From positions 372,001 to 436,000 of the forward strand of contig JBGAHL010000001.1 in assembly GCA_044226205.1 (NCBI GenBank): a stretch of DNA of 64,000 bases, read 5' to 3'. This document shows positions 25,926 to 34,274 of this stretch, one piece after another. How positions within the stretch are numbered: position 1 is the first letter of the stretch; every line of letters begins with the position of its first letter. The DNA is from M3007 sp044226205. Lineage in GTDB: Bacteria > Bacteroidota > Bacteroidia > Chitinophagales > Saprospiraceae. Under the pieces are notes generated by a model that saw only the letters and a program-made list of their open reading frames with translations, was not told where the DNA came from and searched no databases. The translations under genes and the position numbers were made by a program.

Positions 25926-28900
25926 TTAATTGCCGGTTTTCTTTTTGTCTGTTTCGTCTTTCAGTTTTTGCAGTTGCTCCTCCGCCTTTTTGATATCTGC
26001 CTGTAATTGAGCCAGTTGGCGATTGGCGTCTTCGATTTTTTTGTTTTCTTCGGCAAGTCGGGCGGCTACGTCGGCGCGTGTTTTGGCGATTTCGTCGGCC
26101 GCCTGTTTTTTGGCATCGGCCACCGCCTGGGCTTCATTTTGTTTGGTCTGGGCGATGTTTGCTGCCGACTCCTGTTTGGTGCGGTAAATGGCATCGGAGG
26201 ATTCCTTCTGCGCAGCGGCAACTTCTTCCAGTGCTTTTTTGCGGGCTTCTTCCGTATCGCGGGCGTACTGGAGGCGTTTTTCTTCCGCGTCTTTCCGCGC
26301 CTGGGTAATCGTATTGGCGGCCTGCTGGTTCACCTCATCCACCTGTTTTCTGGCGCGATCCTGGGCGTCGGCTACTTCGCGGGCAAAACCGGCTTTTTTG
26401 TCGTCGGCATCCTTTTTGGCCTGGGTAATGGCTTCGATGGCCTGTTGTTTGGCAGCGGCAACTTCGCGGGCTGCATTTTCGCGGGCGGTAGCGACCAGGT
26501 TGGCGCCGTCTTCGCGGGCTTTTTCAATGGCCTCAGCGGTTTCCTGACGCACTTTCGCCGCGTTCTCCTTGATGGTTTTGACTTCTTCGGCGGCCTGTTG
26601 CGTCGTTTGAGCCACTGCTGCTGCGGATTTTGAGCGCGCGTCGGCTACTTCGTCGGCAAGGCGCTGGCGTTCGCGAGCGCCCGATTCACGTGCAATACGG
26701 ACGCTGTCGGCCTCGGCCGATTTGACGGCTGCAATATTCTGGGCGCTCTGACGGCGGGCCTCGGCCACGGCGTCTGCCGATTCCTGCTGGGCGCGCACCT
26801 GGGCTTCGCGGGCGGCAGCAATTTCGTTGGCGGCTTTTTCTTTGGCAGAAGCGATTTCGGCTGCTGCTTTTTCCTTGCTGGCCACGACTTCCTGGGCAGA
26901 AGCATTGACGGTTTCCTGTTGTTTTTTGCGTGCATCCGCGATTTGCTGGGCTGCTTCCTCCTGGATTTTTCGAATCTTGTCGTCGGCAGTCACCTTGCTG
27001 GATGCTACTTCAGTGGCGTATTGTTGCTGGGCCTGATCGGCTTTTGAATTGGCATCCACCACGCGTGTACGGGCTTCTTCCTGGGCTTTGGCAACTTCCG
27101 ACTGGCTGCGTTCGCGGGCGCGGGCTACTTCCTGAGCGCTTTCCTGTTTGATCTTGTCTTCCTGTTGTTTGGCGGAAGCAAGGGTTTGGGCAAGATCAGC
27201 CTGAATTTTGGCAATTTCCTGATCGGCTTTCTGGCGAGCGGCCTGTACCCGGATCGTGATGGAGTCGCGTTCCGATTTGGCGCGCGCCTGGGCGTCCTGA
27301 ATGGCTTTTGCCGCCTCGGCCTGCACGTCTTGCAGGGTTTGTGCTGCTTTTTGACGGCTGTCAGCGACGCCCTGGGCGATTTCAGCTTTTTCGCTTACGG
27401 CTTTTTGTTGCTGATCGGCCACGTCCTGCCGAATCTTCTCGATCTCTTCGGCAGCGCGTTTTTTGGCTTCCGCGATTTCCACGAGGCTGGCTTCTTTTTG
27501 TTTGGCCACATTTTCACGGATTTCGGCCAGTTCGGATGCGCTGTTTTGCTGGACCAGCGTTTTTTCTTCAGCAGCTTTGCGGCGCGATTCGGCGACTTCA
27601 AGCGCGAGGCGTTGTTTTTCCAGCACGCCGTTTTCGCGGGTTTGAGCAACCTGCTCCGCCGTTTCTTCCTGTACTTTCAGGATTTGTTCGGAAGCGCTTT
27701 TTTTGGCGTTGACCACGTCCTCCGTGGTTTTGTCCTGTTCTTTTTTAGCGCTTTCCCGGGCCGAGGCGACTGTGCGTGCGTTCTCATCCCGAATACTTTT
27801 GAGTTCTTCCTCGGCATTCGAACGTGCCGTAGCGACCTCATCGGCATATTGCAATTTGGCGTTGTCCAGTTTTTCCTTGATGGCCTGGAGTTCCTTGGCG
27901 GCGTTATCGCGCGCTTTTTGCACTTCTTCTGCCGAAGCAAGGCGAGCTTTTTGAATTTCCTCCCCGGCCTGCCGACGGGCATCTTCGACGGTCTGGGCTA
28001 TTTTGGAATTTTCCGTTTCCGCCTTCGATTTGCTCTGCTCGATGGCCGCGCGCGATTCTTCCTGTGCTTTCTGAATTTCAGCCAGGCTCGATTTTCGGGC
28101 TTCCACGACTTCGTTGGCGTATTCCAGTTTTTTCTGGTTGGCGTTTTCTCGGGCGTCGGCCACTTCCTGCTGCAACTGAGCTTTGATGGCGTCGGCCTTG
28201 TCTTTTTCGGCTTTTATCTCGTTGCGAAGCCGCTCCTTGGTTTTATCCAGTTCGCTGCGCAGCGCGACTACTTCCTCGTCGGATGCGGGGCCTTTGGCCG
28301 GCGTCGTGCTTTTTGTGCCTGCCTTGGGGTCGGTTTTGCCGCCTGCATTGCCGCCCGCGGGGGCGCTTGCGCTGGTCTGTGCGCCGGCAGGAACGGGTTT
28401 GGCCACCGCGGCGCCAGGGGTATCGACAACCGCGCCGCGGTCGAGCGACGAGTTGAAGCAGGATACCAGGTTTTTGAATTCAACCTGCTTGTTGGGGTTA
28501 ATGGTGAATTTGTACTTCTGCCGGTCGACAAAATTGACAAAATTCACCCCGGTAATGTTGGATTCCGAGAGCCACTGAATGGCTTCGAGATCGAGCCGGA
28601 GGTTGTTCTTGTGGGTCGGAACCGAGCCGGTCCCGACTTCCCCCATGCTGAAAAATTTGTAGGTCTGCTCCCGGCCGGTATTGTCCACAAAAACCACGAG
28701 GTCATCCTGGTTGAACTCAATCCCGCCCTGGGAGATCATACGGGCAAAAACCCCTTTTTCATCCGTAAAAAACTCGATGGAATAATTGTAACTGCCGCGA
28801 ACAACGATGGTCAGCGACGATGTACGAACGATTTGCGTCCCCGAGATCTTTTTGTTTTCGATGATCACGGAGTTACAATCCTGGGCAAACAAGGGCCAGG

Positions 28901-28952
28901 ATAAACAAAGGGTCAGAAGGGCGAAGGCAATTCGACGGACAAGAATCAGCAT
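25926..28952 (-). CDS. Secreted long coiled-coil protein with 11-residue (hendecad) repeats
   Basis: 1008 residues. The signal peptide (MLILVRRIAFALLTLCLSWPLFAQ) is followed by a compact N-terminal domain (about 25-170) that I do not recognise, with two Cys that might pair. A Pro/Ala/Gly/Thr-rich linker follows (about 175-225). Residues about 226-990 are one uninterrupted charged helix rich in Ala, Glu, Lys, Gln and Arg with the pattern (I/V)xx(A/T)(R/K)xxAxx(E/Q) recurring every 11 residues, for example EIASAKEKAAN then EIAAAREAQVR. Hendecads give nearly straight or right-handed coiled coils. It lies at the head of an operon with guaD and two DUF2723-C-like genes. It could be a periplasm-spanning filament or spacer of roughly 100 nm if fully helical; this is inference. 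Confidence 0.85.
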   Translation of the reverse strand: MLILVRRIAFALLTLCLSWPLFAQDCNSVIIENKKISGTQIVRTSSLTIVVRGSYNYSIEFFTDEKGVFARMISQGGIEFNQDDLVVFVDNTGREQTYKFFSMGEVGTGSVPTHKNNLRLDLEAIQWLSESNITGVNFVNFVDRQKYKFTINPNKQVEFKNLVSCFNSSLDRGAVVDTPGAAVAKPVPAGAQTSASAPAGGNAGGKTDPKAGTKSTTPAKGPASDEEVVALRSELDKTKERLRNEIKAEKDKADAIKAQLQQEVADARENANQKKLEYANEVVEARKSSLAEIQKAQEESRAAIEQSKSKAETENSKIAQTVEDARRQAGEEIQKARLASAEEVQKARDNAAKELQAIKEKLDNAKLQYADEVATARSNAEEELKSIRDENARTVASARESAKKEQDKTTEDVVNAKKSASEQILKVQEETAEQVAQTRENGVLEKQRLALEVAESRRKAAEEKTLVQQNSASELAEIRENVAKQKEASLVEIAEAKKRAAEEIEKIRQDVADQQQKAVSEKAEIAQGVADSRQKAAQTLQDVQAEAAKAIQDAQARAKSERDSITIRVQAARQKADQEIAKIQADLAQTLASAKQQEDKIKQESAQEVARARERSQSEVAKAQEEARTRVVDANSKADQAQQQYATEVASSKVTADDKIRKIQEEAAQQIADARKKQQETVNASAQEVVASKEKAAAEIASAKEKAANEIAAAREAQVRAQQESADAVAEARRQSAQNIAAVKSAEADSVRIARESGARERQRLADEVADARSKSAAAVAQTTQQAAEEVKTIKENAAKVRQETAEAIEKAREDGANLVATARENAAREVAAAKQQAIEAITQAKKDADDKKAGFAREVADAQDRARKQVDEVNQQAANTITQARKDAEEKRLQYARDTEEARKKALEEVAAAQKESSDAIYRTKQESAANIAQTKQNEAQAVADAKKQAADEIAKTRADVAARLAEENKKIEDANRQLAQLQADIKKAEEQLQKLKDETDKKKTGN

Positions 28953-29207
28953 GTTAGTGTCAGAGAGTATTTGAGTATTAGAAGGAGATTGATTTCACGT
29001 TTTTCTTCGGGTGAAAATAAATATCTGAACGCACCTTAAAGGCATTTTTCAGAATTTATTTAGTTAAACAATCCATAAAAACCGAATTATTTTCTGAAAA
29101 CCCTGTCCCGCAGGGGCGAAAATTCATCTTCGGATTGTTCGGAAGCCGGTCAGCGTCCAAGCCCTGCCTCAGGTGCAGGAAAGCAGGTTTTTGTCGGGTA
29201 TGGGAAG
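28953..29207. other. Intergenic region without a clear feature
   Basis: 255 bases upstream of the coiled-coil gene (minus) and after the small secreted protein. It is AT-rich in the middle, as expected for a promoter region, but I found no full TAnnTTTG box or strong hairpin on the minus strand. Confidence 0.5.
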
Positions 29208-29582
29208 TTATTTCATGGTTGAGGCAAACTCTTCTAAAAGCACAAAACGAGCCTGGGCGTCTCCGGGGTTGGCGCGGAAGAAGGAAAAATGTTCAAACGA
29301 GGAAAAAATTGCCTTTTGGCGGTTCAGTTTGGCAGAGCCGGCTTGTTCATTGCGAAACATTTCTTCGCGCATGGCGCCAAGAATATCGCTTTCGAGCGCA
29401 ATCACCGACGATTCGTCGCCACGGTCGAAAGCTTCGCGCAGCAAGCTAACCTGTTTGGCAAAATGCTGCGGCGCCACCAGTGCGGGATCGGGCGCGGGGC
29501 GCGGGGCAGGCGCCGTTTTCTGGGCAAAAGCCGACAATTGAAGGGTAAACAACAAGGCAAAAGTGAAGAGCAGTTTTGTCAT
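29208..29582 (-). CDS. Small secreted protein of unknown function
   Basis: 124 residues from ATG 29582 (MTKLLFTFALLFTLQLSAFAQ, a clear Sec signal). The mature part starts with a short proline-rich stretch (APAPRPAPDPALVAP) and then is helical (HFAKQVSLLREAFDRGDESSVIALESDILGAMREEM...). The pattern is reminiscent of a small helical-bundle periplasmic protein. A frame-internal ATG four codons upstream (29594) is possible. I do not recognise a family. It stands alone, 97 bases downstream of the HAD gene on the same strand, so it may be the tail of the five-gene operon. Confidence 0.65.
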   Translation of the reverse strand: MTKLLFTFALLFTLQLSAFAQKTAPAPRPAPDPALVAPQHFAKQVSLLREAFDRGDESSVIALESDILGAMREEMFRNEQAGSAKLNRQKAIFSSFEHFSFFRANPGDAQARFVLLEEFASTMK

Positions 29583-29679
29583 GGTATGAATCAAGTTTGG
29601 AATGGTGAACGGTACAAAAATGCGGTTTTTCGGATGGATATGGCAATTCGCGGTGTTTTCAGTCGGATCAGGACAAAAT

Positions 29680-30369
29680 TTACGCCTTGACGGCCTTGCC
29701 CTGAACGCGCTTCAAGGTGCCATCCGGCCGGCAAAACCAGGCCTCGTCGGCCAGTTGAAACATGGCCTGGTCTCCTTTCGAGTTGCCGTATGCAATGACG
29801 CGATCAAATGCCGAAAGGTTGAATGCCGTGCTGATTCGCCGGCTTTTTTCCCTGTGATTGCAGTTGGGCGTAGCAAACCGGCCGGTAAATCGGTCCTGCT
29901 CGAATTCCGCCTCGGTGCACACCATTTGCACGCCTTCTTTCGCACAAAACGGCCGCAGCCAGAGATCGAGTGAAGCTGAGACCACGGCAACCGTCGCTCC
30001 GCTGCTCCGGTAGGCGCGCAATTTGTCCATCAATTCTTCGCGAAGCCGGCCGGGCAGTTGTTCGCGGCAAAAACGTTCGGCCAGAGCATCGAGCTCGGCC
30101 CTGGTTTTTCCGGCAAAAAAATAGCCGATAATGCTCTCCTTGGCCCCGCCGTTGCTCCATTTTCCGGAAAAAAGCAGCCCCGACAAACGGAGCAATAAAA
30201 CCGGAAAAGCCGTCACCAGTCTGCGCCAGGCCCTCAGGCGGCGGCCCTCCCGCCCTTTTCTGCGCCCCCACTGGGCGGCAAACAACAGGTATTCGAGCAG
30301 GGAATTGCTGCGCGTGAGCGTCCCGTCGAAATCAAAAAGCACCAGTTGCCTGTTCGGGTTTTCCGTCAT
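29680..30369 (-). CDS. HAD-IB family phosphatase (SerB-like)
   Basis: 229 residues from ATG 30369; the upstream TTG at 30378 overlaps the preceding stop and is unlikely. The HAD motifs are in order: DFDGTLT (nucleophile Asp13, acid Asp15), a helical cap (about 20-110), VVSASLDLW (motif II Ser), HREKSRR (motif III Lys) and AYGNSKGDQAMF (motif IV Asp). HAD-IB members dephosphorylate small phosphomonoesters such as phosphoserine or lipid-linked sugar phosphates. It is the last gene of a five-gene operon with a DprE1-like oxidase and a GT-C-like membrane protein. HAD phosphatases accompany the arabinofuranosyl-lipid pathway in other bacteria, so a role on a prenyl-linked sugar phosphate is plausible. 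Confidence 0.87.
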   Translation of the reverse strand: MTENPNRQLVLFDFDGTLTRSNSLLEYLLFAAQWGRRKGREGRRLRAWRRLVTAFPVLLLRLSGLLFSGKWSNGGAKESIIGYFFAGKTRAELDALAERFCREQLPGRLREELMDKLRAYRSSGATVAVVSASLDLWLRPFCAKEGVQMVCTEAEFEQDRFTGRFATPNCNHREKSRRISTAFNLSAFDRVIAYGNSKGDQAMFQLADEAWFCRPDGTLKRVQGKAVKA

Positions 30370-30374
30370 GAAAA

Positions 30375-32000
30375 TCAATTGGTTGCAGGATATTGAATCA
30401 CCCAGAAATGAGGACTCTCTTCCAGCAAGCGTCCTCCCGACAACACTTCCCGGGTGAAAGTCAGTTCCGCATCGGCGAGGATGCGCATCCGACCGTATGA
30501 TTTTTCCACAAAAAATACCGGATGGGTTTGTTCCATTTGGCTGATGATCATTGAGTTATCCCGGTTGGTTTCCCGACCGACCACCCAGTCGAGCGGCAAG
30601 GGGGGACGGGTGCGGGTCAGGTAGTTGGCTTGTGAAAATGAAGGTAGGGTTTTAAAAACCGGGCCATAACGGGCTGCCAGATTGTTCAAATCGGCGTATA
30701 ACAACGCCGAAGCGGTGTCGCTGCGTATGCCGTGCATCGCCGGAAATATTTGGCCCATGTCGACCCTCATCTCGTCCCGCCGACCGTCGCGGTACACAAA
30801 TTCGTAACCGTACCGAAAAACAGCCAGCAAAGCGACCACCAGTGCGAGCCGTGCCCAGACCGCCGAACGCGCCGGAAAATTGGCCGTCCAAAGCCGACTT
30901 GAAAAGTCCATCACGGCCCAGATCATGGGTGTCGACATCAGGATCGGCAAATTATACCCCCAGCTGACACTCGCGCACCAGCTCAGCGCAAGCAGGGAAA
31001 AGAAGGGTACAAGCACGCCCCTGCCCCATCGGCCAGTCCAGCCTTGCCCAAAGCCATACAGCAACGCAAAATCGAACAACAAACGAGACGCAGCGAAAGG
31101 CGGCGTAAACTCCTGCCGCAAGGCGATACTCCTGACATAGAAGACCATCAGCGCCAGCACCCAGCCCGCCCAGGCCCACATCGCGGGCCTTCGCAAGCCT
31201 TCGGGTTTGCCTTTCCACCACCACCAGAGCGGCAAGGGCAACAACAGCGCGGTCGAGGCGGCATACCACGGATTGATCCTGAAATAATCGACAATACCGT
31301 GCTGAAAAGCCTGCCCGGCGCTCGCCGCGCCGCTTGTCATGCGCCAGAAACCGTCCCATGCGCCTGTCTGCCACAAAGCCAGCGCGAAAACCGAAACGCC
31401 GGAAACCAGCCCGGCCAGTCCCCAAAGGGCGTTTTTCCGGCCGCTGTGCCACAAACACGCGAGGCCCCAGAGAGGGACAAGCGGATAAAACGACTGCTTG
31501 CACAGGGCCGCGGCCAGCACCATCCAGCCGGATAAAAAACAGCCCCAAAAACCGCCGACGCGAAACAGCAGCCAAAGCGCCAGCGTGCCAAACAAAATCC
31601 CGTCCACGGTGTGCCAGGCCATCGGCGTGTAGCAATGCACCGACACCAGAAAACCCATCGCAGCCAATACCCTTGCCGCGTTTTTATCCGCAAGCACGGC
31701 AGCGGCCAGCCAGGCCGACAGCCCCATTTTGACATAAAAAATCCAGCGTTCGGCGAGCAGGGCCCACTGTTCGGGCAGTATTTGCAGTTCGAAAGCGCGC
31801 AACCAAACGGGCAAAGGCGGCCGCACGTACACCACGTCCACGTAAAGGGTCTTGCCGTTGAGCAGTTGCCAGGCAAGGCCGGTCAAGAAACCGCCGTCGG
31901 TTTCATTGGTGCCCCAGGGCGCGTAAGCCAGGCAATATCCCAGTACGAGGCTGATATACAAGCCTTTCCACAATCGGTTTTCGTCGTACTGTATGGGCAT
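30375..32000 (-). CDS. Multispanning membrane protein, probable GT-C-type glycosyltransferase
   Basis: 541 residues with about 10-12 hydrophobic segments between residues 10 and 400 and a soluble C-terminal domain of about 140 residues. After the first helix it has WGTNETDGGFLTGLAWQLLNGKTLYVDVVYVRPPLPVWLRAFELQI. This is the extracytoplasmic loop with an acidic residue and the 'G..ly.D....pPl' pattern found in GT-C polyprenyl-phosphate-sugar transferases. The sequence starts 3 bases after the DprE1-like stop. Known GT-C enzymes transfer sugars from polyprenyl phosphate to glycans, lipids or proteins outside the membrane. The donor could be the product of the neighbouring oxidase. No closer family is recognised, so the call is structural. 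Confidence 0.68.
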   Translation of the reverse strand: MPIQYDENRLWKGLYISLVLGYCLAYAPWGTNETDGGFLTGLAWQLLNGKTLYVDVVYVRPPLPVWLRAFELQILPEQWALLAERWIFYVKMGLSAWLAAAVLADKNAARVLAAMGFLVSVHCYTPMAWHTVDGILFGTLALWLLFRVGGFWGCFLSGWMVLAAALCKQSFYPLVPLWGLACLWHSGRKNALWGLAGLVSGVSVFALALWQTGAWDGFWRMTSGAASAGQAFQHGIVDYFRINPWYAASTALLLPLPLWWWWKGKPEGLRRPAMWAWAGWVLALMVFYVRSIALRQEFTPPFAASRLLFDFALLYGFGQGWTGRWGRGVLVPFFSLLALSWCASVSWGYNLPILMSTPMIWAVMDFSSRLWTANFPARSAVWARLALVVALLAVFRYGYEFVYRDGRRDEMRVDMGQIFPAMHGIRSDTASALLYADLNNLAARYGPVFKTLPSFSQANYLTRTRPPLPLDWVVGRETNRDNSMIISQMEQTHPVFFVEKSYGRMRILADAELTFTREVLSGGRLLEESPHFWVIQYPATN

Positions 32001-32003
32001 TTT

Positions 32004-33296
32004 TTACAATTTCCGGTCTGAAATACGGCCTTTTAACAAGGACCAAAACTTGTTTTCCCCAAAAGAATCCGGGTTTACACGGCCCAGATCGGGCGCCGAT
32101 AAGGCGTCCTTGGTCAGGTAAATTTTCCCGTCGAAACGGCGCACCAGCTCGTCGAGCGAAGCTACCAGACGCGGCAACCGCGCCGTACGCGGGAAATCGA
32201 GGGCTAGCGACCAGCCTTTTATCGGGAACGAATGGATGGCTTCGGGCGGCCGCTCGCCATGCCGCTTCAAAACCGTGAGAAAAGGCGCCTGACCGCTCAC
32301 GCGAATGGTGTCGAGAATGGTCGCCAGGCCGTCGAAAGCCTGGTTTTCAGGCAGACAAAACTGGTATTGCACAAAACCGCGCCGGCCGTACAGGCGGTTC
32401 CAGTTGCGGGTGCGGTCGAGCGGGTAAAAATAGGACTCCAGATCGCCGGTCTTTTCCCCGGTTTTGTTTTTTCGGTTGTAAAAATAGTTGTGAATCCGGG
32501 TGCTCAATGGGTTGAGCAGACCGGGCGGCGCGTAAAAAGGCACATTGCGCGGTTCGGGTACAATATATTGTAAATCAGCAACCTGCGCTTCACCTTCCAG
32601 GTGTTCGGCAAAATGCGCCGTCCCCCGATGCTGCGCAGAAAGCCCGTCCACCCAGCCGGCTGCGTAGGGCCACTGCCGATTGTCGTCGAAGGCCCGCCAC
32701 AAGGCATCGAAATCGCCCGCCCTGACGGTCAGCTGGCGCAGTCGGGTGCTCGTGATCCTCCGCAACCGAAAACGCGCCGACAGGATGATGCCCGTCCAGC
32801 CCATGCCGCCACAGGTTTGCCAAAAAAGATCGGGGTTTTCAGTACGGGAGCAATGCCGAACTTCGCCTTCCGCATTCATTAAATCGAAGGAAATCAACCA
32901 ATTGGAAAAACAACCCGCCGCCGGGTGATTTTTGCCGTGCACATCGCTGGCAATGGCGCCTCCGACGGTAATGGCCTTGATGCCCGGCGTCACGTGAAAA
33001 AACCAGCCGGCCGGCACGATCAGCGGCAGAATATCGGCAAGCAAGACGCCCGACTCGCAGGCGACTTCGCCTTTTTCACGATCAAATTCGAGAATGCGCC
33101 GAAAGCCCAGCATCGACACCATGTGCGGAGAAAGCGACGCATCACCGTAGCTTTTTCCATTGCCGCGCGCTATGCAGATGTTTGTACTGCGCACATAATC
33201 AGCCAGTTGTTCGGCCGAATCGGGATAAGCCACCTCTGCTTTTACCGAGGGATAATTGGCCCATCCGGCCATTTTTTCCTGTACAATGCGGGTCAT
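32004..33296 (-). CDS. FAD-binding oxidoreductase, DprE1-like (prenyl-phosphoribose 2-oxidase family)
   Basis: 430 residues from ATG 33296 (MTRIVQEKMAGWANYPSVKA), 7 bases after the upstream stop; the open frame to 33359 only adds sequence overlapping that gene. FAD_binding_4 motifs: CIARGNGKSYGDASL and VTPGIKAITVGGAIASDVHGKNHPAAGCF. The C-terminal ALO-like part has FLTVLKRHG...FPIKGWSLALDFP. DprE1 with DprE2 epimerises decaprenyl-phosphoryl-ribose to arabinose. At the position of the Cys that benzothiazinones modify in the mycobacterial enzyme (recalled as GWNICVDFP) this protein reads GWSLALDFP, so Ala replaces Cys. No DprE2-like reductase or UbiA-type synthase is in the window. Confidence 0.87.
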   Translation of the reverse strand: MTRIVQEKMAGWANYPSVKAEVAYPDSAEQLADYVRSTNICIARGNGKSYGDASLSPHMVSMLGFRRILEFDREKGEVACESGVLLADILPLIVPAGWFFHVTPGIKAITVGGAIASDVHGKNHPAAGCFSNWLISFDLMNAEGEVRHCSRTENPDLFWQTCGGMGWTGIILSARFRLRRITSTRLRQLTVRAGDFDALWRAFDDNRQWPYAAGWVDGLSAQHRGTAHFAEHLEGEAQVADLQYIVPEPRNVPFYAPPGLLNPLSTRIHNYFYNRKNKTGEKTGDLESYFYPLDRTRNWNRLYGRRGFVQYQFCLPENQAFDGLATILDTIRVSGQAPFLTVLKRHGERPPEAIHSFPIKGWSLALDFPRTARLPRLVASLDELVRRFDGKIYLTKDALSAPDLGRVNPDSFGENKFWSLLKGRISDRKL

Positions 33297-33303
33297 ACCA
33301 TAG

Positions 33304-34269
33304 CTATTTGAGCAAGCCTCGAGCGATTCGGACGGCCAGTGTGGAATCGCCGAAGGCAAAATAGTTGAAGGGGTTTTGAGAAGAATGCAGCACCCAGGGG
33401 CTGATGCCTTTTTTCACTTTACGCAAAGCGCCGGGGTCTTCGGGCAGGTCGGGGGGCAGAACATGGAAAAAACGCAGCACCAGCGCCTCCGATTGCGGAT
33501 CGGCCGAATCAAGCGTCAGCCGCGCAAACTCCTGCCGGTCAGCCTGACTGTCGTCGAAACCGTCGGCAAATTCGAGGGCATTGATCCGTTCGAGCAATTG
33601 AAACCATTGTTTGGCGGCATCGGCCGGGCAATTGAGCAGCGAGTCAGTCGTATGGCGCCACAAAGGCAGCGAATCAGCCCTCACCCATCGCTGCTCGGCA
33701 CTGTCGAGCCGTTGAAGCGTGATGCTTCGCACCGCGGAGGGATCGAGTGCGAAGGCTGTTTTGACCCGGAATTGTGCCAGATTTTTAGTGAACAAGCCCC
33801 TGAGATGCCCGCCTACGACGTAAACGCCTTCATGACCGTCGAGCGCCAGGTAGGTGGCCGGCTGGCTGTTTTCCAGCAATTCCGAACCGAGCCTGAATTC
33901 ATCCAGCAGCGTTTTTTGTCCAAAAAGTTGCACCATGATGCCCTGATCGAAGCCCAGCGTGTCAGTTCGTTTGCTGTGAACGGTGCGAAACGACGCGATG
34001 CCGGGCAGGATTCCCAACACGCTGTCTACCACGTCGGTCGGCACCCGGACCGCGCGCCCTTCCTGCATCGCCTGCCAGCCCGTTTCGGTTCGGACAAAAC
34101 TGAATTCGGGCTGATCGCCCTGTCGCAGCACGATCCGGTCGATGGCGCTCGTGTCGGCTTTCACCAAACGGCGGCTCCATACGCTTTGCCGAAACCAGGA
34201 GAGGTTTCGGCAAAGCAAACCGCCGGTGACCACCAGCAAAAAAAGCAAAACAAGGTGCTTGTTCTTCAT
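33304..34269 (-). CDS. DUF4340 domain-containing membrane-anchored protein
   Basis: 321 residues from ATG 34269 (MKNKHLVLLFLLVVTGGLLC), a single N-terminal membrane anchor. The body is beta-rich with typical DUF4340 strands: IDRIVLRQGDQPEFSFVRTETGWQAMQEGRAVRVPTDVVDSVLGIL, then FRLG....NSQPATYLALDGHEGVYVVGGHLRGLF. DUF4340 proteins commonly sit with gliding-type ABC transporter genes (gldF/gldG) in other bacteria, but none is seen here. It starts 5 bases after the CotH stop and ends 7 bases before the DprE1-like gene, inside a compact operon. It probably faces the periplasm. The open frame to 34362 overlaps the CotH coding end. Confidence 0.82.
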   Translation of the reverse strand: MKNKHLVLLFLLVVTGGLLCRNLSWFRQSVWSRRLVKADTSAIDRIVLRQGDQPEFSFVRTETGWQAMQEGRAVRVPTDVVDSVLGILPGIASFRTVHSKRTDTLGFDQGIMVQLFGQKTLLDEFRLGSELLENSQPATYLALDGHEGVYVVGGHLRGLFTKNLAQFRVKTAFALDPSAVRSITLQRLDSAEQRWVRADSLPLWRHTTDSLLNCPADAAKQWFQLLERINALEFADGFDDSQADRQEFARLTLDSADPQSEALVLRFFHVLPPDLPEDPGALRKVKKGISPWVLHSSQNPFNYFAFGDSTLAVRIARGLLK

Positions 34270-34274
34270 GTAGG

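Noticed and set aside
27165..28904. 579-codon plus-strand open frame rich in Phe, Leu and Gly opposite the coiled-coil gene
   Set aside because: It looks like a membrane protein only because it is the complement of Lys/Glu/Ala-rich codons; the minus-strand gene has a signal peptide and consistent periodicity.
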